Below are positions 8,631-17,849 of a stretch of DNA of 64,000 bases, piece after piece (position 1 is the stretch's first letter; each line of letters opens with the position of its first letter). Both the position numbers and the translations under genes were made by a program. The notes under the pieces were generated by a model. It was not told where the DNA came from, made no database searches, and saw only the letters and a program-made list of their open reading frames with translations. Origin of the DNA: CAYTGR01 sp964437445 (GTDB lineage Bacteria; Chloroflexota; Anaerolineae; B4-G1; SLSP01); assembly GCA_964437445.1 (NCBI GenBank), contig CAYTGR010000013.1, positions 23,934-87,933 on the forward strand, given 5' to 3'.

Positions 8631-11321
8631 ATGACATTACGCCTGAAGACACTGTTGATCATGGGAGTGCTGTTGGTGGGATTGGTCAGTATTCTTTACC
8701 TGGCCCTCTCCACTATCCTGGCCGACGGTTTTAAGCGGGTTGAGGAAACCAGCATCCGTAAGGATGTGGAGCGGGCGCTGAAAACCGTAGCCAACGACTT
8801 GGCGAACTTGAGCTCCACGGCGCGGGATTATGCCGAGTGGGATGACACCTATGCCTTTGTCCAGGACCGGAATCCTGATTATATTGAGGCCAACCTGGTT
8901 GATTCCACTTTCTCCGAACTCAAGATCAACGTGTTCATGTTGTTTGACGACGCCGGCCAGCTGGTCTTTGCCAAGGGGTTTGATCTGGATGATGCCGTGG
9001 TGACGCCGGTCACGGAAGGATTGTTGAGCTATTTTCAGCCTGGCAGCGCTTTTTTGTATCATCCCGATTTGCAAACCCGCTACAGTGGCATTTTATTGCT
9101 CCCTGAAGGGCCGCTGTTAATGGCGGCCTGTCCTATCCTTACCAGCCAGAATAAGGGCCCAATCCACGGGACGCTGGTGTTGGGGCGCTATCTGGATGCG
9201 TTGAAGGTGCAGCAGCTGGCCGACCTGACTAATTTGACATTGACCATTCGGCGGCTGGATGATCCCCAGCTGCCCGACGATGTGCGGGCGATTCAGGGGC
9301 AGTTCTCTGATCCCGCGACGATTGTAGTTCAAACATTGGGCGACGAAACCATCGCCGGCTACAGTCAGATCACAGACGCTTTTGGCAAGCCGGTGTTATT
9401 GTTGCGCGTGGTAGTGGCTAGAGATGTCTATCGGCAAGGTCAACTCAGCCTGACCTATTTGCTTTTCTCACTCCTGACCCTGGGATTGATGTTCAGTTTG
9501 ATTACCTTATGGCTGTTAGAGCGGTTGGTGTTAGCGCCGGTGCTAAGATTGAGCGCTGAGGTTGGATCGGTGACCCGGCAGGAAGACCCGGCTTTGCGGG
9601 TGACGGTTCCCGGCAAGGATGAACTGGGCAAGCTGGCAGTTGCGCTCAACGGCATGTTGGAAGCGTTGGAGGTTTCTCAGAGACGCCTGCAAGAAAGCGA
9701 AGTGCGCTACCGGGCCGTGGTGCAGCAATCGGTAGAAGGTATCGTCGTGGCCGATGCGGCGACCAAACAGATCCTGGAGGCCAATCTGGCTTTTCAGCGC
9801 CTGCTGGGGTACAGTGGGGAGGACCTGCGTTGCCTGACCTTATATGAGGTGGATACCCTGAATCGGGAGGCCATTGATTGGACGGTTGAGGCGATCATGG
9901 AATCCGGGCAGTCTTTGCTGGGGGAGCGCCAGTTTCGTTGCAAGGATGGCTCGTTAATTGATGTGGAAATAAGTGCCAACGTGTTGTGGTTGAGCGGGCA
10001 GCGGGTCGTGAGTATGCTTGTGCGCCATATCGGCGAGCGCAAGCGGGCCCAGGCGGAGATTCTGCGGCTCAATGCGCGCCTGCAGCGGCGCGCCGAGGAA
10101 CTGTCGGCGCTTAACCAAGTGGGACGTTCTATGGCCGCCGTTTTAGAGTTGCCGGATCTCTTGCAGCTGGTCCAGGTAGAAGCCATGAACCTGCTGGCAG
10201 CGGACGCTGCAGCCATATTTCTCTATGAACCGGCCACCGCTTTGTTGACGTGCGTTGCCGCGCACGGGCCGGGCGAGGCGGAGATGGTGGGCCGGCGTAT
10301 TCCCGACCGGGTGGGGCTGGCCGGTTGGGTGGCCCAGCATCAACAAACAGCTCTGGTGACGCAGGTAGCAGACGATCCCCGCTTTCAAGAGTTGTTACCC
10401 TTCATGGAATGGTATCGCGGCCGCTCGGTTTTATCTGTGCCGCTGCTGTTTAATGCGGTGGTCAGTGGGGTGATTGAAGTGGTCAGCCAGGACAGGCAAT
10501 TGTTTGATGCCCATGACCAGGAGCTCCTGGAAGCGATTGCTGCGGCCGCGGCAATTGCCGTCAACAACGCCCAGCTGTACACCAATCTCCAGCTGGCGCT
10601 GCGCCAGGAGCAGACGATGCGCGCCCAGCTGATTCAGGCTGGCAAACTGAGTGCGATGGGACGCATGGTGGCCTCGGTCGCCCACGAGTTCAATAACCCG
10701 TTGCAGACTATCAAGAATTGCCTTTTCCTGGTGCAACAGGACATTGGTCCGGCACTGGCAGAGAATGAGTTTATGCACACGGCCACGTCGGAAATCCAGC
10801 GGCTTTCCGACCTGGTGACGCAGTTGCGGGCAGTATATCGCACGCCCGCGGTCGAGCAGCGCCAGCCTTTGGATCTGGTACAGACCCTGGACGTGGTCCA
10901 TACGTTGATGCTGCCACACCTGGATAAGCACCGGGTCAGCTGGGAGATCTCCCTGCCCGCCGTTCCGCTCCAGGTAGTGGGCATTGCAGATCAACTGAAG
11001 CAGGTCTTTCTGAACATTGCGTTAAATGCGGTGGATGCCATGCAACCGGGTGGCGGCGTCCTTACCGTTGCTTTTGTGCTCTCAGACGCGGGCGATAGCG
11101 CCGGGGTGGTTTTCCGTGATACCGGACCTGGCCTGGCACCGGAAGTGCTCGCTAACCTGTTTGAGCCGTTTTTTACAACCCGGGAGGGCGGCATGGGCCT
11201 GGGTCTGGCGATCAGTTATGACATTGTGCAGAGCCATGGGGGGCGGATAGAGGTCACCAGTCCGCCGGGGGCGGGAGCGCAATTCACGGTTTGGCTACCC
11301 CTGGCCTCCCCGGACGGATGA
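8631..11321 (+). CDS. Sensor histidine kinase (CHASE4-HAMP-PAS-GAF-HisKA-HATPase)
   Basis: 896 residues. I chose the ATG at 8631 (GGAG upstream) over one at 8505 because it begins with a transmembrane helix (about 7-28). The extracytoplasmic CHASE4 sensor (about 35-265) shows the hallmark RDYAEWDDTYAF (about 65-76). TM2 (about 272-297) leads to a HAMP linker, a PAS domain (about 360-470; RYRAVVQQSVEGIVVAD) and a GAF domain (about 505-650). The kinase core has an H-box AHEFNNPLQ with His685, then N-box NIALNAVDAM and G-boxes DTGPGLAP and GGMGLGLAIS. All key residues are present. The response regulator at 11460 follows in the same direction and is the evident partner. The signal is unknown. Confidence 0.9.
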   Translation: MTLRLKTLLIMGVLLVGLVSILYLALSTILADGFKRVEETSIRKDVERALKTVANDLANLSSTARDYAEWDDTYAFVQDRNPDYIEANLVDSTFSELKINVFMLFDDAGQLVFAKGFDLDDAVVTPVTEGLLSYFQPGSAFLYHPDLQTRYSGILLLPEGPLLMAACPILTSQNKGPIHGTLVLGRYLDALKVQQLADLTNLTLTIRRLDDPQLPDDVRAIQGQFSDPATIVVQTLGDETIAGYSQITDAFGKPVLLLRVVVARDVYRQGQLSLTYLLFSLLTLGLMFSLITLWLLERLVLAPVLRLSAEVGSVTRQEDPALRVTVPGKDELGKLAVALNGMLEALEVSQRRLQESEVRYRAVVQQSVEGIVVADAATKQILEANLAFQRLLGYSGEDLRCLTLYEVDTLNREAIDWTVEAIMESGQSLLGERQFRCKDGSLIDVEISANVLWLSGQRVVSMLVRHIGERKRAQAEILRLNARLQRRAEELSALNQVGRSMAAVLELPDLLQLVQVEAMNLLAADAAAIFLYEPATALLTCVAAHGPGEAEMVGRRIPDRVGLAGWVAQHQQTALVTQVADDPRFQELLPFMEWYRGRSVLSVPLLFNAVVSGVIEVVSQDRQLFDAHDQELLEAIAAAAAIAVNNAQLYTNLQLALRQEQTMRAQLIQAGKLSAMGRMVASVAHEFNNPLQTIKNCLFLVQQDIGPALAENEFMHTATSEIQRLSDLVTQLRAVYRTPAVEQRQPLDLVQTLDVVHTLMLPHLDKHRVSWEISLPAVPLQVVGIADQLKQVFLNIALNAVDAMQPGGGVLTVAFVLSDAGDSAGVVFRDTGPGLAPEVLANLFEPFFTTREGGMGLGLAISYDIVQSHGGRIEVTSPPGAGAQFTVWLPLASPDG

Positions 11322-11340
11322 CTTCACTGCAAAGAGGCTC

Positions 11341-11405
11341 GTGCAAAGTCATCCAGACATCAAGAAATAGCTGGCTGAAGACGAAAACCTGCGCGGACTT
11401 TGCAC
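11341..11405. repeat. 10-bp inverted repeat between kinase and regulator genes
   Basis: GTGCAAAGTC (11341-11350) and GACTTTGCAC (11396-11405) are exact inverse copies 45 bp apart in the 138-bp spacer between the kinase and regulator genes. The RNA could form a long-loop stem; the arms could also be a split protein site. There is no T-tract after it. Confidence 0.45.
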
Positions 11406-11459
11406 TTTGGCGTGAGCTCTCAGGCTTTTTGTAAGTGACTCAGGGATGGGGAGGTAACC

Positions 11460-12272
11460 ATGGCCGGTGAGACGATTCTGATCATTGATGACGAAGTCAA
11501 TCTGCGCGTGACCCTGGCTGCCATTCTACAGCGGGCGGGTTATACCGTCACAGCAGTGGGCCACCCAACGCAGGCATTGCAAAGCCTGACGGCCGGTCCG
11601 TTTGACCTGGTTTTTCTGGATCTGCAGCTTCCCGACATGGATGGCTTGACACTCTTGGGCGAGCTGCGCCGGTTGTACCCGGAAATGCCGGTCCTGATCT
11701 TGACGGCCCACGCTACGTTGAAATCGTCTATTGAGGCCGTGCGGTTGGGAGCCAGGGATTACTTGCTGAAACCGCTGGATCCCCCGCAGATTCTGAGCCG
11801 CGTGCAGGAGATGCTGGAAACCCAGCGCCATGCCCAGCGGCGGCGCGAGATTGTGGCGCAAATCCAGGCGCTGTTGGCCGAACTACAACAACTGGATCAG
11901 GCTGACGGGGAACAGACTCCGTCTGATCTGCTGCTGGCCGGCCTGCAGGCGGCCGTCCCCAGCAGTCGCTTTTTGCAGCGTGGCCCCTTGACGGTGGATC
12001 TACATGCGCGCAGTGTGTTGTGGGAGGGCGCGGCGGTAACTTTACCACCGGGAGCGTTTGATTATCTGGTGACGTTGGTACGCCATGCCCCGGAGCCGGT
12101 CACTTATACCGCCTTGGTGATGCAATCGCAGGGATACGAGGTGAGCCGCCACGAAGCGCAGGAATTGGCGCGCTGGCGCATCCATCAACTCCGCCAGGCT
12201 CTGGAGCGCGATCCGGGCCAACCCCAATATATCCATACCGTCCGGGGGATAGGGTACCGTTTAGTCATTTGA
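11460..12272 (+). CDS. OmpR/PhoB-family response regulator
   Basis: 270 residues. The receiver domain (about 1-120) has the acidic pair Asp10/Asp11, the phosphorylation site Asp54 in LVFLDLQLPDMDG, Thr in LILTAHA and Lys in DYLLKPLDPP. A helical linker with heptad-like Ala/Leu/Gln (about 120-165) joins a winged-helix effector (about 180-270; LPPGAFDYLVTLVRHA ... YIHTVRGIGYRLVI) typical of OmpR/PhoB. The ribosome site GGGGAGGT is 5-6 nt from the ATG. It lies 138 bp after the histidine kinase and is followed by a strong terminator, so the pair forms a closed two-component unit. Confidence 0.92.
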   Translation: MAGETILIIDDEVNLRVTLAAILQRAGYTVTAVGHPTQALQSLTAGPFDLVFLDLQLPDMDGLTLLGELRRLYPEMPVLILTAHATLKSSIEAVRLGARDYLLKPLDPPQILSRVQEMLETQRHAQRRREIVAQIQALLAELQQLDQADGEQTPSDLLLAGLQAAVPSSRFLQRGPLTVDLHARSVLWEGAAVTLPPGAFDYLVTLVRHAPEPVTYTALVMQSQGYEVSRHEAQELARWRIHQLRQALERDPGQPQYIHTVRGIGYRLVI

Positions 12273-12310
12273 TTGGTTCAAAAGAGCTCCTACCACTTAG
12301 CGAGTTCTTA

Positions 12311-12342
12311 AACCCGGTGGCATAACCCCACCGGGTTTTTCT
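12311..12342 (+). terminator. Intrinsic terminator of the two-component operon
   Basis: AACCCGGTGG (12311-12320) pairs perfectly with CCACCGGGTT (12328-12337) over a 7-nt loop, followed by TTT and a T-rich run. It lies 39 bp after the response-regulator stop. Confidence 0.9.
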
Positions 12343-12421
12343 TCCAGACGTTACCTCAAATAATAATCATGAGAGCGCGCCAATGAAGTCCTACGATAAC
12401 CTCACGTTTCCCGCCAGGATC

Positions 12422-12443
12422 AATGGTATTATTTTAGTAAGAA
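12422..12443 (+). promoter_or_regulatory. Shared upstream element of the Tad genes, copy 1
   Basis: A 22-bp stretch beginning AATGGTATTATTT matches 17784-17805 in 19 of 22 positions. It ends 49 bp before the ATG at 12492; the second copy ends 45 bp before the ATG at 17850. It contains TATTAT, a possible -10. It may be a common promoter or regulator site. Confidence 0.5.
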
Positions 12444-12491
12444 GAAAGCGAATGGCAGTCAGAGCTTCAGAGGTCAACTTTAGGAGGGGCC

Positions 12492-13652
12492 ATGGATATC
12501 AAAGGGGAACGCGGGCAAGCATTGTTTGTAGTATTGTTTGCCATGGTGGCCTTACTGGTCATTGTGGGCCTGGCGATTGATGGTGGGCAGTTATACAAGG
12601 CGCGGCGTGACGTTCAGACCGCGGCCGACGCCGCGGCCCTGGCCGGGACTCGCGAACTGTCCCAGGCTATCGTCACCTGTAGTGCCGGCGGCAGCGCCCA
12701 GGATCGCCTGGTCCGGGATGCGATTGTAGAGTATGCCGCGCTCAACGGCGTCATTCACGACAATGTGAATGGCCGCATTTGGGCCTGGTACGTCGACAAA
12801 AATCAGGCTCGCTTGAGCAGCGTGGGGTTGGGAAGCGTGCCTAACGGGGCCACCGGCGTGGAGGTTTCCATGGTTGTGACCCATCCGACGGCCTTCCTCC
12901 GGGTCGTGGGGCAGAATGATATTGTCGCCCCAGGCGAGGCGCTGGCGATGGCCGGGCGACTCACCCAGATGTCCGGGAATCTGATGCCGGTCGGCGTCCC
13001 GGACGAGGTGATTGGGCAGATCAATCCGAATGATACGCTCTGGATCTTTGACGATGGGCGCTATTGCCGGGACAACGCGGGGAGCGAGTGTCTGGATACC
13101 GGAGACTCGGCGGCGTACCGTGGCTGGTTCAACTTTAACTACATCTACAACCTGGAGCACCTGCCTAAGGCGGATCCCCTATACCGGACGATTACCACCA
13201 GCCGCAGCAATGCTGATATCAAAAACTGGCTGCAAGGAATCGGGGTGCCGGTCATCCTCGCCGGCAACGTCGGCGCGACGAACGGTGATTACATCTACGG
13301 AGATACGGGTGAGCGCGCCGGCGCGATGGATGAGATTTACGATACCTATGAGGGAGAGACGATTTACTTCCCGGTCTATGATATGGTTTACTCGGGCGAG
13401 TACCTGGCCCAGTATCCCGGCATCTTCCAGGCCCCAGAAGGGGGATGGGCCAATACCATCATCGGGAAAAAGAACGCCTTTATGTACCACATCGTCGGGT
13501 ACGTGGCCGCCATTCCCACGGGGGTGTCTAAGGATAAGTTGCGCACCAGCTTTCAGACTTCCATTATTGGTGAGGGTCAGATTCAACCGGGTGACGGTCT
13601 GGGAACCTGTTCTAGTCGCATGTTGACCTATGCCGTGACCTTGTGGCGGTAG
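12492..13652 (+). CDS. TadG-like pilus-assembly protein
   Basis: 386 residues. The N-terminus (GERGQALFVVLFAMVALLVI, then DGGQLYKARRDVQTAADAAAL) is the Flp-pilus-assembly TadG/TadE-like (Tad) domain: one hydrophobic helix (about 9-31), then the conserved ADAAALAGTREL stretch. The rest (about 60-386) is an exported region with Cys pairs, of no recognised family. The ribosome site AGGAGGGG is present. It opens a run of same-strand genes with two TadE-like proteins, suggesting surface-appendage assembly. No TadA ATPase, TadB/C or prepilin peptidase is in the window, so the machinery would have to be elsewhere. Confidence 0.8.
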   Translation: MDIKGERGQALFVVLFAMVALLVIVGLAIDGGQLYKARRDVQTAADAAALAGTRELSQAIVTCSAGGSAQDRLVRDAIVEYAALNGVIHDNVNGRIWAWYVDKNQARLSSVGLGSVPNGATGVEVSMVVTHPTAFLRVVGQNDIVAPGEALAMAGRLTQMSGNLMPVGVPDEVIGQINPNDTLWIFDDGRYCRDNAGSECLDTGDSAAYRGWFNFNYIYNLEHLPKADPLYRTITTSRSNADIKNWLQGIGVPVILAGNVGATNGDYIYGDTGERAGAMDEIYDTYEGETIYFPVYDMVYSGEYLAQYPGIFQAPEGGWANTIIGKKNAFMYHIVGYVAAIPTGVSKDKLRTSFQTSIIGEGQIQPGDGLGTCSSRMLTYAVTLWR

Positions 13653-13718
13653 GCCATTTCATCAAGGTCCTGAAGGGTTCTGATTTCAAAGTTAAGGATC
13701 AGCAGCAGGGGGTGGGGG

Positions 13719-15611
13719 ATGATAAAATCTGGCAGACACAACCGGGGGCAGGCACTGGTAGAATTTGCGTTGATACTGCCTCTTTTGCTGTTGATCATCT
13801 TTGGGATTATTGATTTTTCGCGCGCGTTTTTTGTCTACGTCAACCTGACCAATGCCGCGCGCGAGGGCACCCGCTATGGACTGGTCAATCCGCGCGATTA
13901 CACAGGGATTGATACTCACGCGCGCAGTACAGTTGACCTGGTGCCGGCTCCGTTGGTGACCGTCAATGTCTGGTATGATAAAGGTCCCGGCACGGCCACT
14001 TTTAGTAATCCCCAGTATGTGACCGTGGGGGATCGGGTCGTGGTGGAAATTGCTTACGATTTGGAGCCGGTGACACCGCTTATCCAACCCTTTGCCCCGG
14101 TTTTTCCGTTGCATACAGTGAATGCGCGCACCATTCAGACCTTGGGCACAGTCGTGAGCGACAATCCCAACCCGGCGCCGCCGAACGAGCCGCCTGGGGA
14201 TGGAGCGACGCCGACCTCCACGCCCGGGGGTGGGCCAACCGCTACCGCCACGCCGGTTGCCCCGACGGCGACCGCGACGCCACGGCCGCCGACGGCCACG
14301 CCTACGCCGGTCCCCCTGCGCATTGTCCGGCCGCTGCTGCCGGGGAGTACCCAGGTGGGCGGGATTGGGCAGCCGGGGCAGATGGTGACGCTGCGCATTG
14401 TGCAAACCGGCTTCCAGCAGAGCGTGTTTGTAAATTCCAACGGACAGTTCTTGTTCACGGGCATTCCGCCTCTGGTGGCAGGGTACACCGTGATTGTGCA
14501 GGGCTATGGTCAACAGGACCTGGTTGTGGTGGAGACCGGAACGGCCACACCGACGGCGACCCCGACTCCTCTCCCTTCTCCCACTCCCACCCCAAGCGGG
14601 GTGTTTATCGCCGTTACGCCCGGCTGTGCTCCGGTGGGCGCAACCCAAACGTTCCAGGTGACCGGATCTAACTGGCCGACCGGCAGCGCTCAAAAAAGGA
14701 TCGCCATCTATTGGGATACGGTGGATAGTTCACCGGAAGCCCGGATCAGTGCCGCGGTGTCCTTCAATACCTCCATTCAGGTCAATGTGACGGCCGGCAC
14801 GCATACCATCATAGCCCGGACGGAGGACAACCAGGGTAATTACACGGGAGGTGCTCAAGTCACTTTCCAGGTAACGGCTCCTTGCCCGGCCACCCCAACG
14901 CCAAGGCCCCAGGCGCGCCCCAACCTGATCATCAATGGGATGCTGTTGCGTGATACGCCGCCGTTGGGCACCTACCAGAAGCTGCATCTGGAAGTGGGGA
15001 TCTCTAACCAGGGGGCTCTCGACGCGGCCTCGCTGTTCTGGGTGGATTTGTTTGCTGATACACCTGCCGACCCCCTGGCTTTCAGCAGCGTGGATTATGT
15101 GGCAGTGGATGGCCTCCTGGCTGGCAGCACCCTTTCGTTTACCATGTATGTGCCCGACGGATTTGCTGCCACGGGGGTGCATACCCTGACGGCTATGGTG
15201 GACACCTGGGATCAGATCGCCGAGACCAGTGAACTGGATAACCTCAGCCGGGTTTACACGGTTACGATTGCGAGCGCTAACCCGACGCCCACGCCCACGC
15301 CGACGCCGGAGGTGACGCCGGGAGCCGGTGGCGCGATTGAGGGCACCACGTACATGTACACCGACGGGTTGCGGCCGCAGAGCGGGGTCAGTGTCTACGT
15401 TTACGACGCGCAGGGTCGCCTTTATGGTTCTACCCGTTCGGATAACAACGGCGCGTATCATATCGGCGATTTGCCGCCCAACTCCACCGGCTATACCGTG
15501 CGCGCCGTCTTGCGGATTGGTGACCAGTTGTACGTGGATCAGGCCGTAGCGCCGGTCTATGCCGGGATGACTACCACCGGGGTTGACTTCACTTTTGTTC
15601 CTGCTAATTGA
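13719..15611 (+). CDS. TadE-like protein fused to large extracellular domains
   Basis: 630 residues, far longer than a standard TadE (about 150-200). Residues 9-36 (RGQALVEFALILPLLLLIIF) are the prepilin-like TadE helix with the conserved Glu15. The TadE domain runs to about 145. Three Thr/Pro linkers (about 155-195, 275-295, 512-525) separate beta-rich modules. One resembles a CARDB adhesion-like domain (RPNLIINGMLLRDTPP ... ELDNLSRVYTVTI, about 400-510). The last resembles a carboxypeptidase-regulatory/SdrD-like domain (GTTYMYTDGLRPQSGVSVYV, about 530-625). It could be a pilus-associated pseudopilin carrying an adhesive head; that role is inferred from architecture. The next gene starts 15 bp downstream. 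Confidence 0.8.
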   Translation: MIKSGRHNRGQALVEFALILPLLLLIIFGIIDFSRAFFVYVNLTNAAREGTRYGLVNPRDYTGIDTHARSTVDLVPAPLVTVNVWYDKGPGTATFSNPQYVTVGDRVVVEIAYDLEPVTPLIQPFAPVFPLHTVNARTIQTLGTVVSDNPNPAPPNEPPGDGATPTSTPGGGPTATATPVAPTATATPRPPTATPTPVPLRIVRPLLPGSTQVGGIGQPGQMVTLRIVQTGFQQSVFVNSNGQFLFTGIPPLVAGYTVIVQGYGQQDLVVVETGTATPTATPTPLPSPTPTPSGVFIAVTPGCAPVGATQTFQVTGSNWPTGSAQKRIAIYWDTVDSSPEARISAAVSFNTSIQVNVTAGTHTIIARTEDNQGNYTGGAQVTFQVTAPCPATPTPRPQARPNLIINGMLLRDTPPLGTYQKLHLEVGISNQGALDAASLFWVDLFADTPADPLAFSSVDYVAVDGLLAGSTLSFTMYVPDGFAATGVHTLTAMVDTWDQIAETSELDNLSRVYTVTIASANPTPTPTPTPEVTPGAGGAIEGTTYMYTDGLRPQSGVSVYVYDAQGRLYGSTRSDNNGAYHIGDLPPNSTGYTVRAVLRIGDQLYVDQAVAPVYAGMTTTGVDFTFVPAN

Positions 15612-15626
15612 TCTGTAGAGGATGAG

Positions 15627-16886
15627 ATGCGACCACGTTATTGGGGTCTGGTTATCGGAATGGTGTTAGCTTTGGTGCCGGTCATCGTTGGGGCGGCGGC
15701 CTTAGCCGAATGGGTGGGGGCCGATCCGGCGTTCCAGCTGGTTGCCAACGGCGATGGACAACATGCCGACCTGGCGATCAGAACCGGGCAGACGGCAGTA
15801 GTCTGGGCCGGCCGCAGTACGCCGGGCATTTACCTGGGCACTGCGGGCGGGAGCAGCTGGACGACAACCACTCTGACGACGGCTGCCGAGGTCCATCATC
15901 CGGTCGTTGTTTATTCGGGTACCCGCTGGATTGCTGTGTGGGCGCAGGGCATTCTTTCAGATGTGACGATTATGAGCCAGGATCAGGACGGCCTGGCGCA
16001 AGCTGTGGTTACGCATATGTTCGGTGAGGCCTTCCCGCAGCTCAAAAGTGGCCCTACCGGACAATATCTAACCTTTGCTGCCAGCACTTCTTACGCCGAA
16101 CGCACGTTGACCGATCTCTATCTCAGCCACCGACCGCTGACGGCTACGGCCTGGGCTACCGCCATTGTAGTGACTCGTACGCAGGTGATCCCCGGTCAGA
16201 CCGGCGGGGGCGTATGGAACCCCCGCCTGGCACTCAGCCCGGATGGACTGACTCTGCACCTGGTCTGGCAGCAGACAGTGGGCATCACCCGCACGGTCTG
16301 GTATCTCTCCGGTACCTGGACTCCAGGCGGTGTCATGTGGGGATCGCCGCAACAGGTCTCGCCACCCGATCAGAGTGTAGCGGTGTTGCCGGATGTGGCC
16401 GCGACGGCGGACCAGGTGTATGTCACCTGGACTGAAGTGGCGGGGGGGGTGGCCTATTCCAATACCCAGTATATCAACCTGTGGCAGCTGGGAAAGCCGG
16501 CTGTCCGGGTCTCCCCTGATTTCTATGTCAACAACGTCCAACCTACCTGGGCAGCCTCAACGCTGGATGCGCAGGGGCAGCAGGTCTGCTTCACCTGGCA
16601 CGCTAATGCCCCTGGCCTTCCCTCCGGGGAGGGAAAAGAGGAAGTCTGGCTGCGGTGTTCCAAAGATGGCGGAGCGACCTGGATGGAGATGGTAAATGTC
16701 TCCGAGAGCCCGGCCACTTATTCTTTGAATCCCAGAGTGGAGCTGGACGCCAGCGGGCGGGTAGCGCTGGTCTGGACCGAAGTGGCCATGGATCAGGAAC
16801 AGCGGAAATTTTATGATGTTTATTACCGCAGCGGCCCGGCACAAATGTTGCATGTCTACTTGCCCCTGGTATTGCGGAGATCTTGA
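15627..16886 (+). CDS. Exported beta-propeller-like (sialidase/BNR-type) protein with PLVLR tail
   Basis: 419 residues. A signal peptide (RPRYWGLVIGMVLALVPVIV) is followed by repeated blades with PRLALSPDGLTLHLVWQQ, DVAATADQVYVTWTE and WLRCSKDGGATWMEM. The last resembles an Asp-box (SxDxGxTW), so a BNR/sialidase-type propeller is likely. No catalytic set can be assigned, and binding rather than hydrolysis is possible. The protein ends HVYLPLVLRRS, the tail shared by other exported proteins of this window. It lies 15 bp after the TadE fusion and 2 bp before the next gene, clearly in one operon. Confidence 0.7.
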   Translation: MRPRYWGLVIGMVLALVPVIVGAAALAEWVGADPAFQLVANGDGQHADLAIRTGQTAVVWAGRSTPGIYLGTAGGSSWTTTTLTTAAEVHHPVVVYSGTRWIAVWAQGILSDVTIMSQDQDGLAQAVVTHMFGEAFPQLKSGPTGQYLTFAASTSYAERTLTDLYLSHRPLTATAWATAIVVTRTQVIPGQTGGGVWNPRLALSPDGLTLHLVWQQTVGITRTVWYLSGTWTPGGVMWGSPQQVSPPDQSVAVLPDVAATADQVYVTWTEVAGGVAYSNTQYINLWQLGKPAVRVSPDFYVNNVQPTWAASTLDAQGQQVCFTWHANAPGLPSGEGKEEVWLRCSKDGGATWMEMVNVSESPATYSLNPRVELDASGRVALVWTEVAMDQEQRKFYDVYYRSGPAQMLHVYLPLVLRRS

Positions 16887-16888
16887 CC

Positions 16889-17494
16889 ATGCGCGCTATA
16901 AAGGGGTTGGCTTTATTGCTGGGGGGGCTGGTGGTCCTGCTGGTTCTGCTGGTCGCAGGCTGGCAGGGCCGGCGCTGGTTGACCACGGCGTTCCCGGAGC
17001 CTACCCTGGCCTGGAGCGGGCTAAGCGCTCCCGTGGCGTTGTCGGATGCCGCCGGGCGTAGCGCGGAGCGGGCGACGGCCTGGGCCGCGGATGCTGTTCT
17101 GGTGGAGGTAGAGGGGGCCTGGCGTCCGGCCCCGGACTGGATCCAGGTGGAGACGCCGCCGCTGGCCTGGACGTTTTATTACTACTCTGCCATCCAGCGG
17201 TCAGTCGCGGCGGTGACGGTACAGGGAGATTCTCTGCTCTGGTCTCCCCCTCTGGAAGTCACAGTCGCGCCGGAGGTGTTGTCCACCTTCCCGCCCGTGT
17301 ACGGCGCTAACGTGGCCTGGCTCTCTCTGCGGGCCGCCGGTGGCGATCAACTGTTGCAGGAAGATGGCGAAACTACCGTGCGGCTGACGTTGCATCAGGT
17401 TGAGGGCACACCCCTCTGGGAAGCTGTAGCATTTCGGGAGGGACAATTTTTGCAGGTACGATTAGATGCTCAGACCGGCCAGGTTGTCCCCTAA
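16889..17494 (+). CDS. Small membrane-anchored protein of unknown function
   Basis: 201 residues. I chose the ATG at 16889 (GGAGA 8 nt upstream) over a TTG at 16883. One N-terminal transmembrane helix (about 4-27) is followed by a Trp/Ala-rich extracytoplasmic part. The end (LYLTLHQVEGTPLWEAVAF-like, then LQVRLDAQTGQVVP) resembles the end of a PepSY-type domain; this is a weak similarity. It is the last gene of the Tad-related operon starting at 12492, and a hairpin with a T-run follows at 17598. It may be an accessory protein of that system. Confidence 0.6.
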   Translation: MRAIKGLALLLGGLVVLLVLLVAGWQGRRWLTTAFPEPTLAWSGLSAPVALSDAAGRSAERATAWAADAVLVEVEGAWRPAPDWIQVETPPLAWTFYYYSAIQRSVAAVTVQGDSLLWSPPLEVTVAPEVLSTFPPVYGANVAWLSLRAAGGDQLLQEDGETTVRLTLHQVEGTPLWEAVAFREGQFLQVRLDAQTGQVVP

Positions 17495-17597
17495 GGGCGG
17501 CGCGTAGTTACGCCAATCCTGAGCTATGCTCAGGCCAGGCCTTGCTGACACGGCCAGCGGGTGGCCTCAAGGCCGTTCAGAGCTGACTTTTTAGGAG

Positions 17598-17645
17598 GTT
17601 CTTCGCGGGCGGGCCTTGTCTGCCGGCGAAGAACTTCTGTTTTTA
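17598..17645 (+). terminator. Terminator of the first Tad-related operon
   Basis: GTTCTTCGC (17598-17606) and GCGAAGAAC (17626-17634) form a 9-bp stem around a GC-rich loop, followed by TTCTGTTTTT. It is about 100 bp after the stop at 17494. Confidence 0.65.
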
Positions 17646-17783
17646 TCCCTCGTGCTTCTACCACCGGTCGCTTCGCTGAAAGCGCAGTAGTTGAAACCAC
17701 CAACCCGGGTGGTTACATCCCGGGTTAATGATGAGGACACAGCAACGAATTCTCATGGTTATCTCATGTTATTAACGTAAGAA

Positions 17784-17805
17784 AATGGTATTATTTAGGT
17801 AAGAT
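17784..17805 (+). promoter_or_regulatory. Shared upstream element of the Tad genes, copy 2
   Basis: AATGGTATTATTTAGGTAAG and two further bases, 19/22 identical to 12422-12443, 45 bp before the TadE ATG at 17850. Confidence 0.5.
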
Positions 17806-17849
17806 ATAACCTACCGGAAATTTGAAGCTTAGCAATCAGGAGGCGTGAA

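Larger units (their letters stand above)
17495..17849. other. Intergenic region with terminator, small palindromes and promoter element
   Basis: 355 bp without a gene. It contains the hairpin at 17598-17645, short palindromic stretches around 17700 (CCCGGGTGG / CCCGGGTTA), and an AT-rich segment with the shared Tad element at 17784-17805. Confidence 0.6.
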
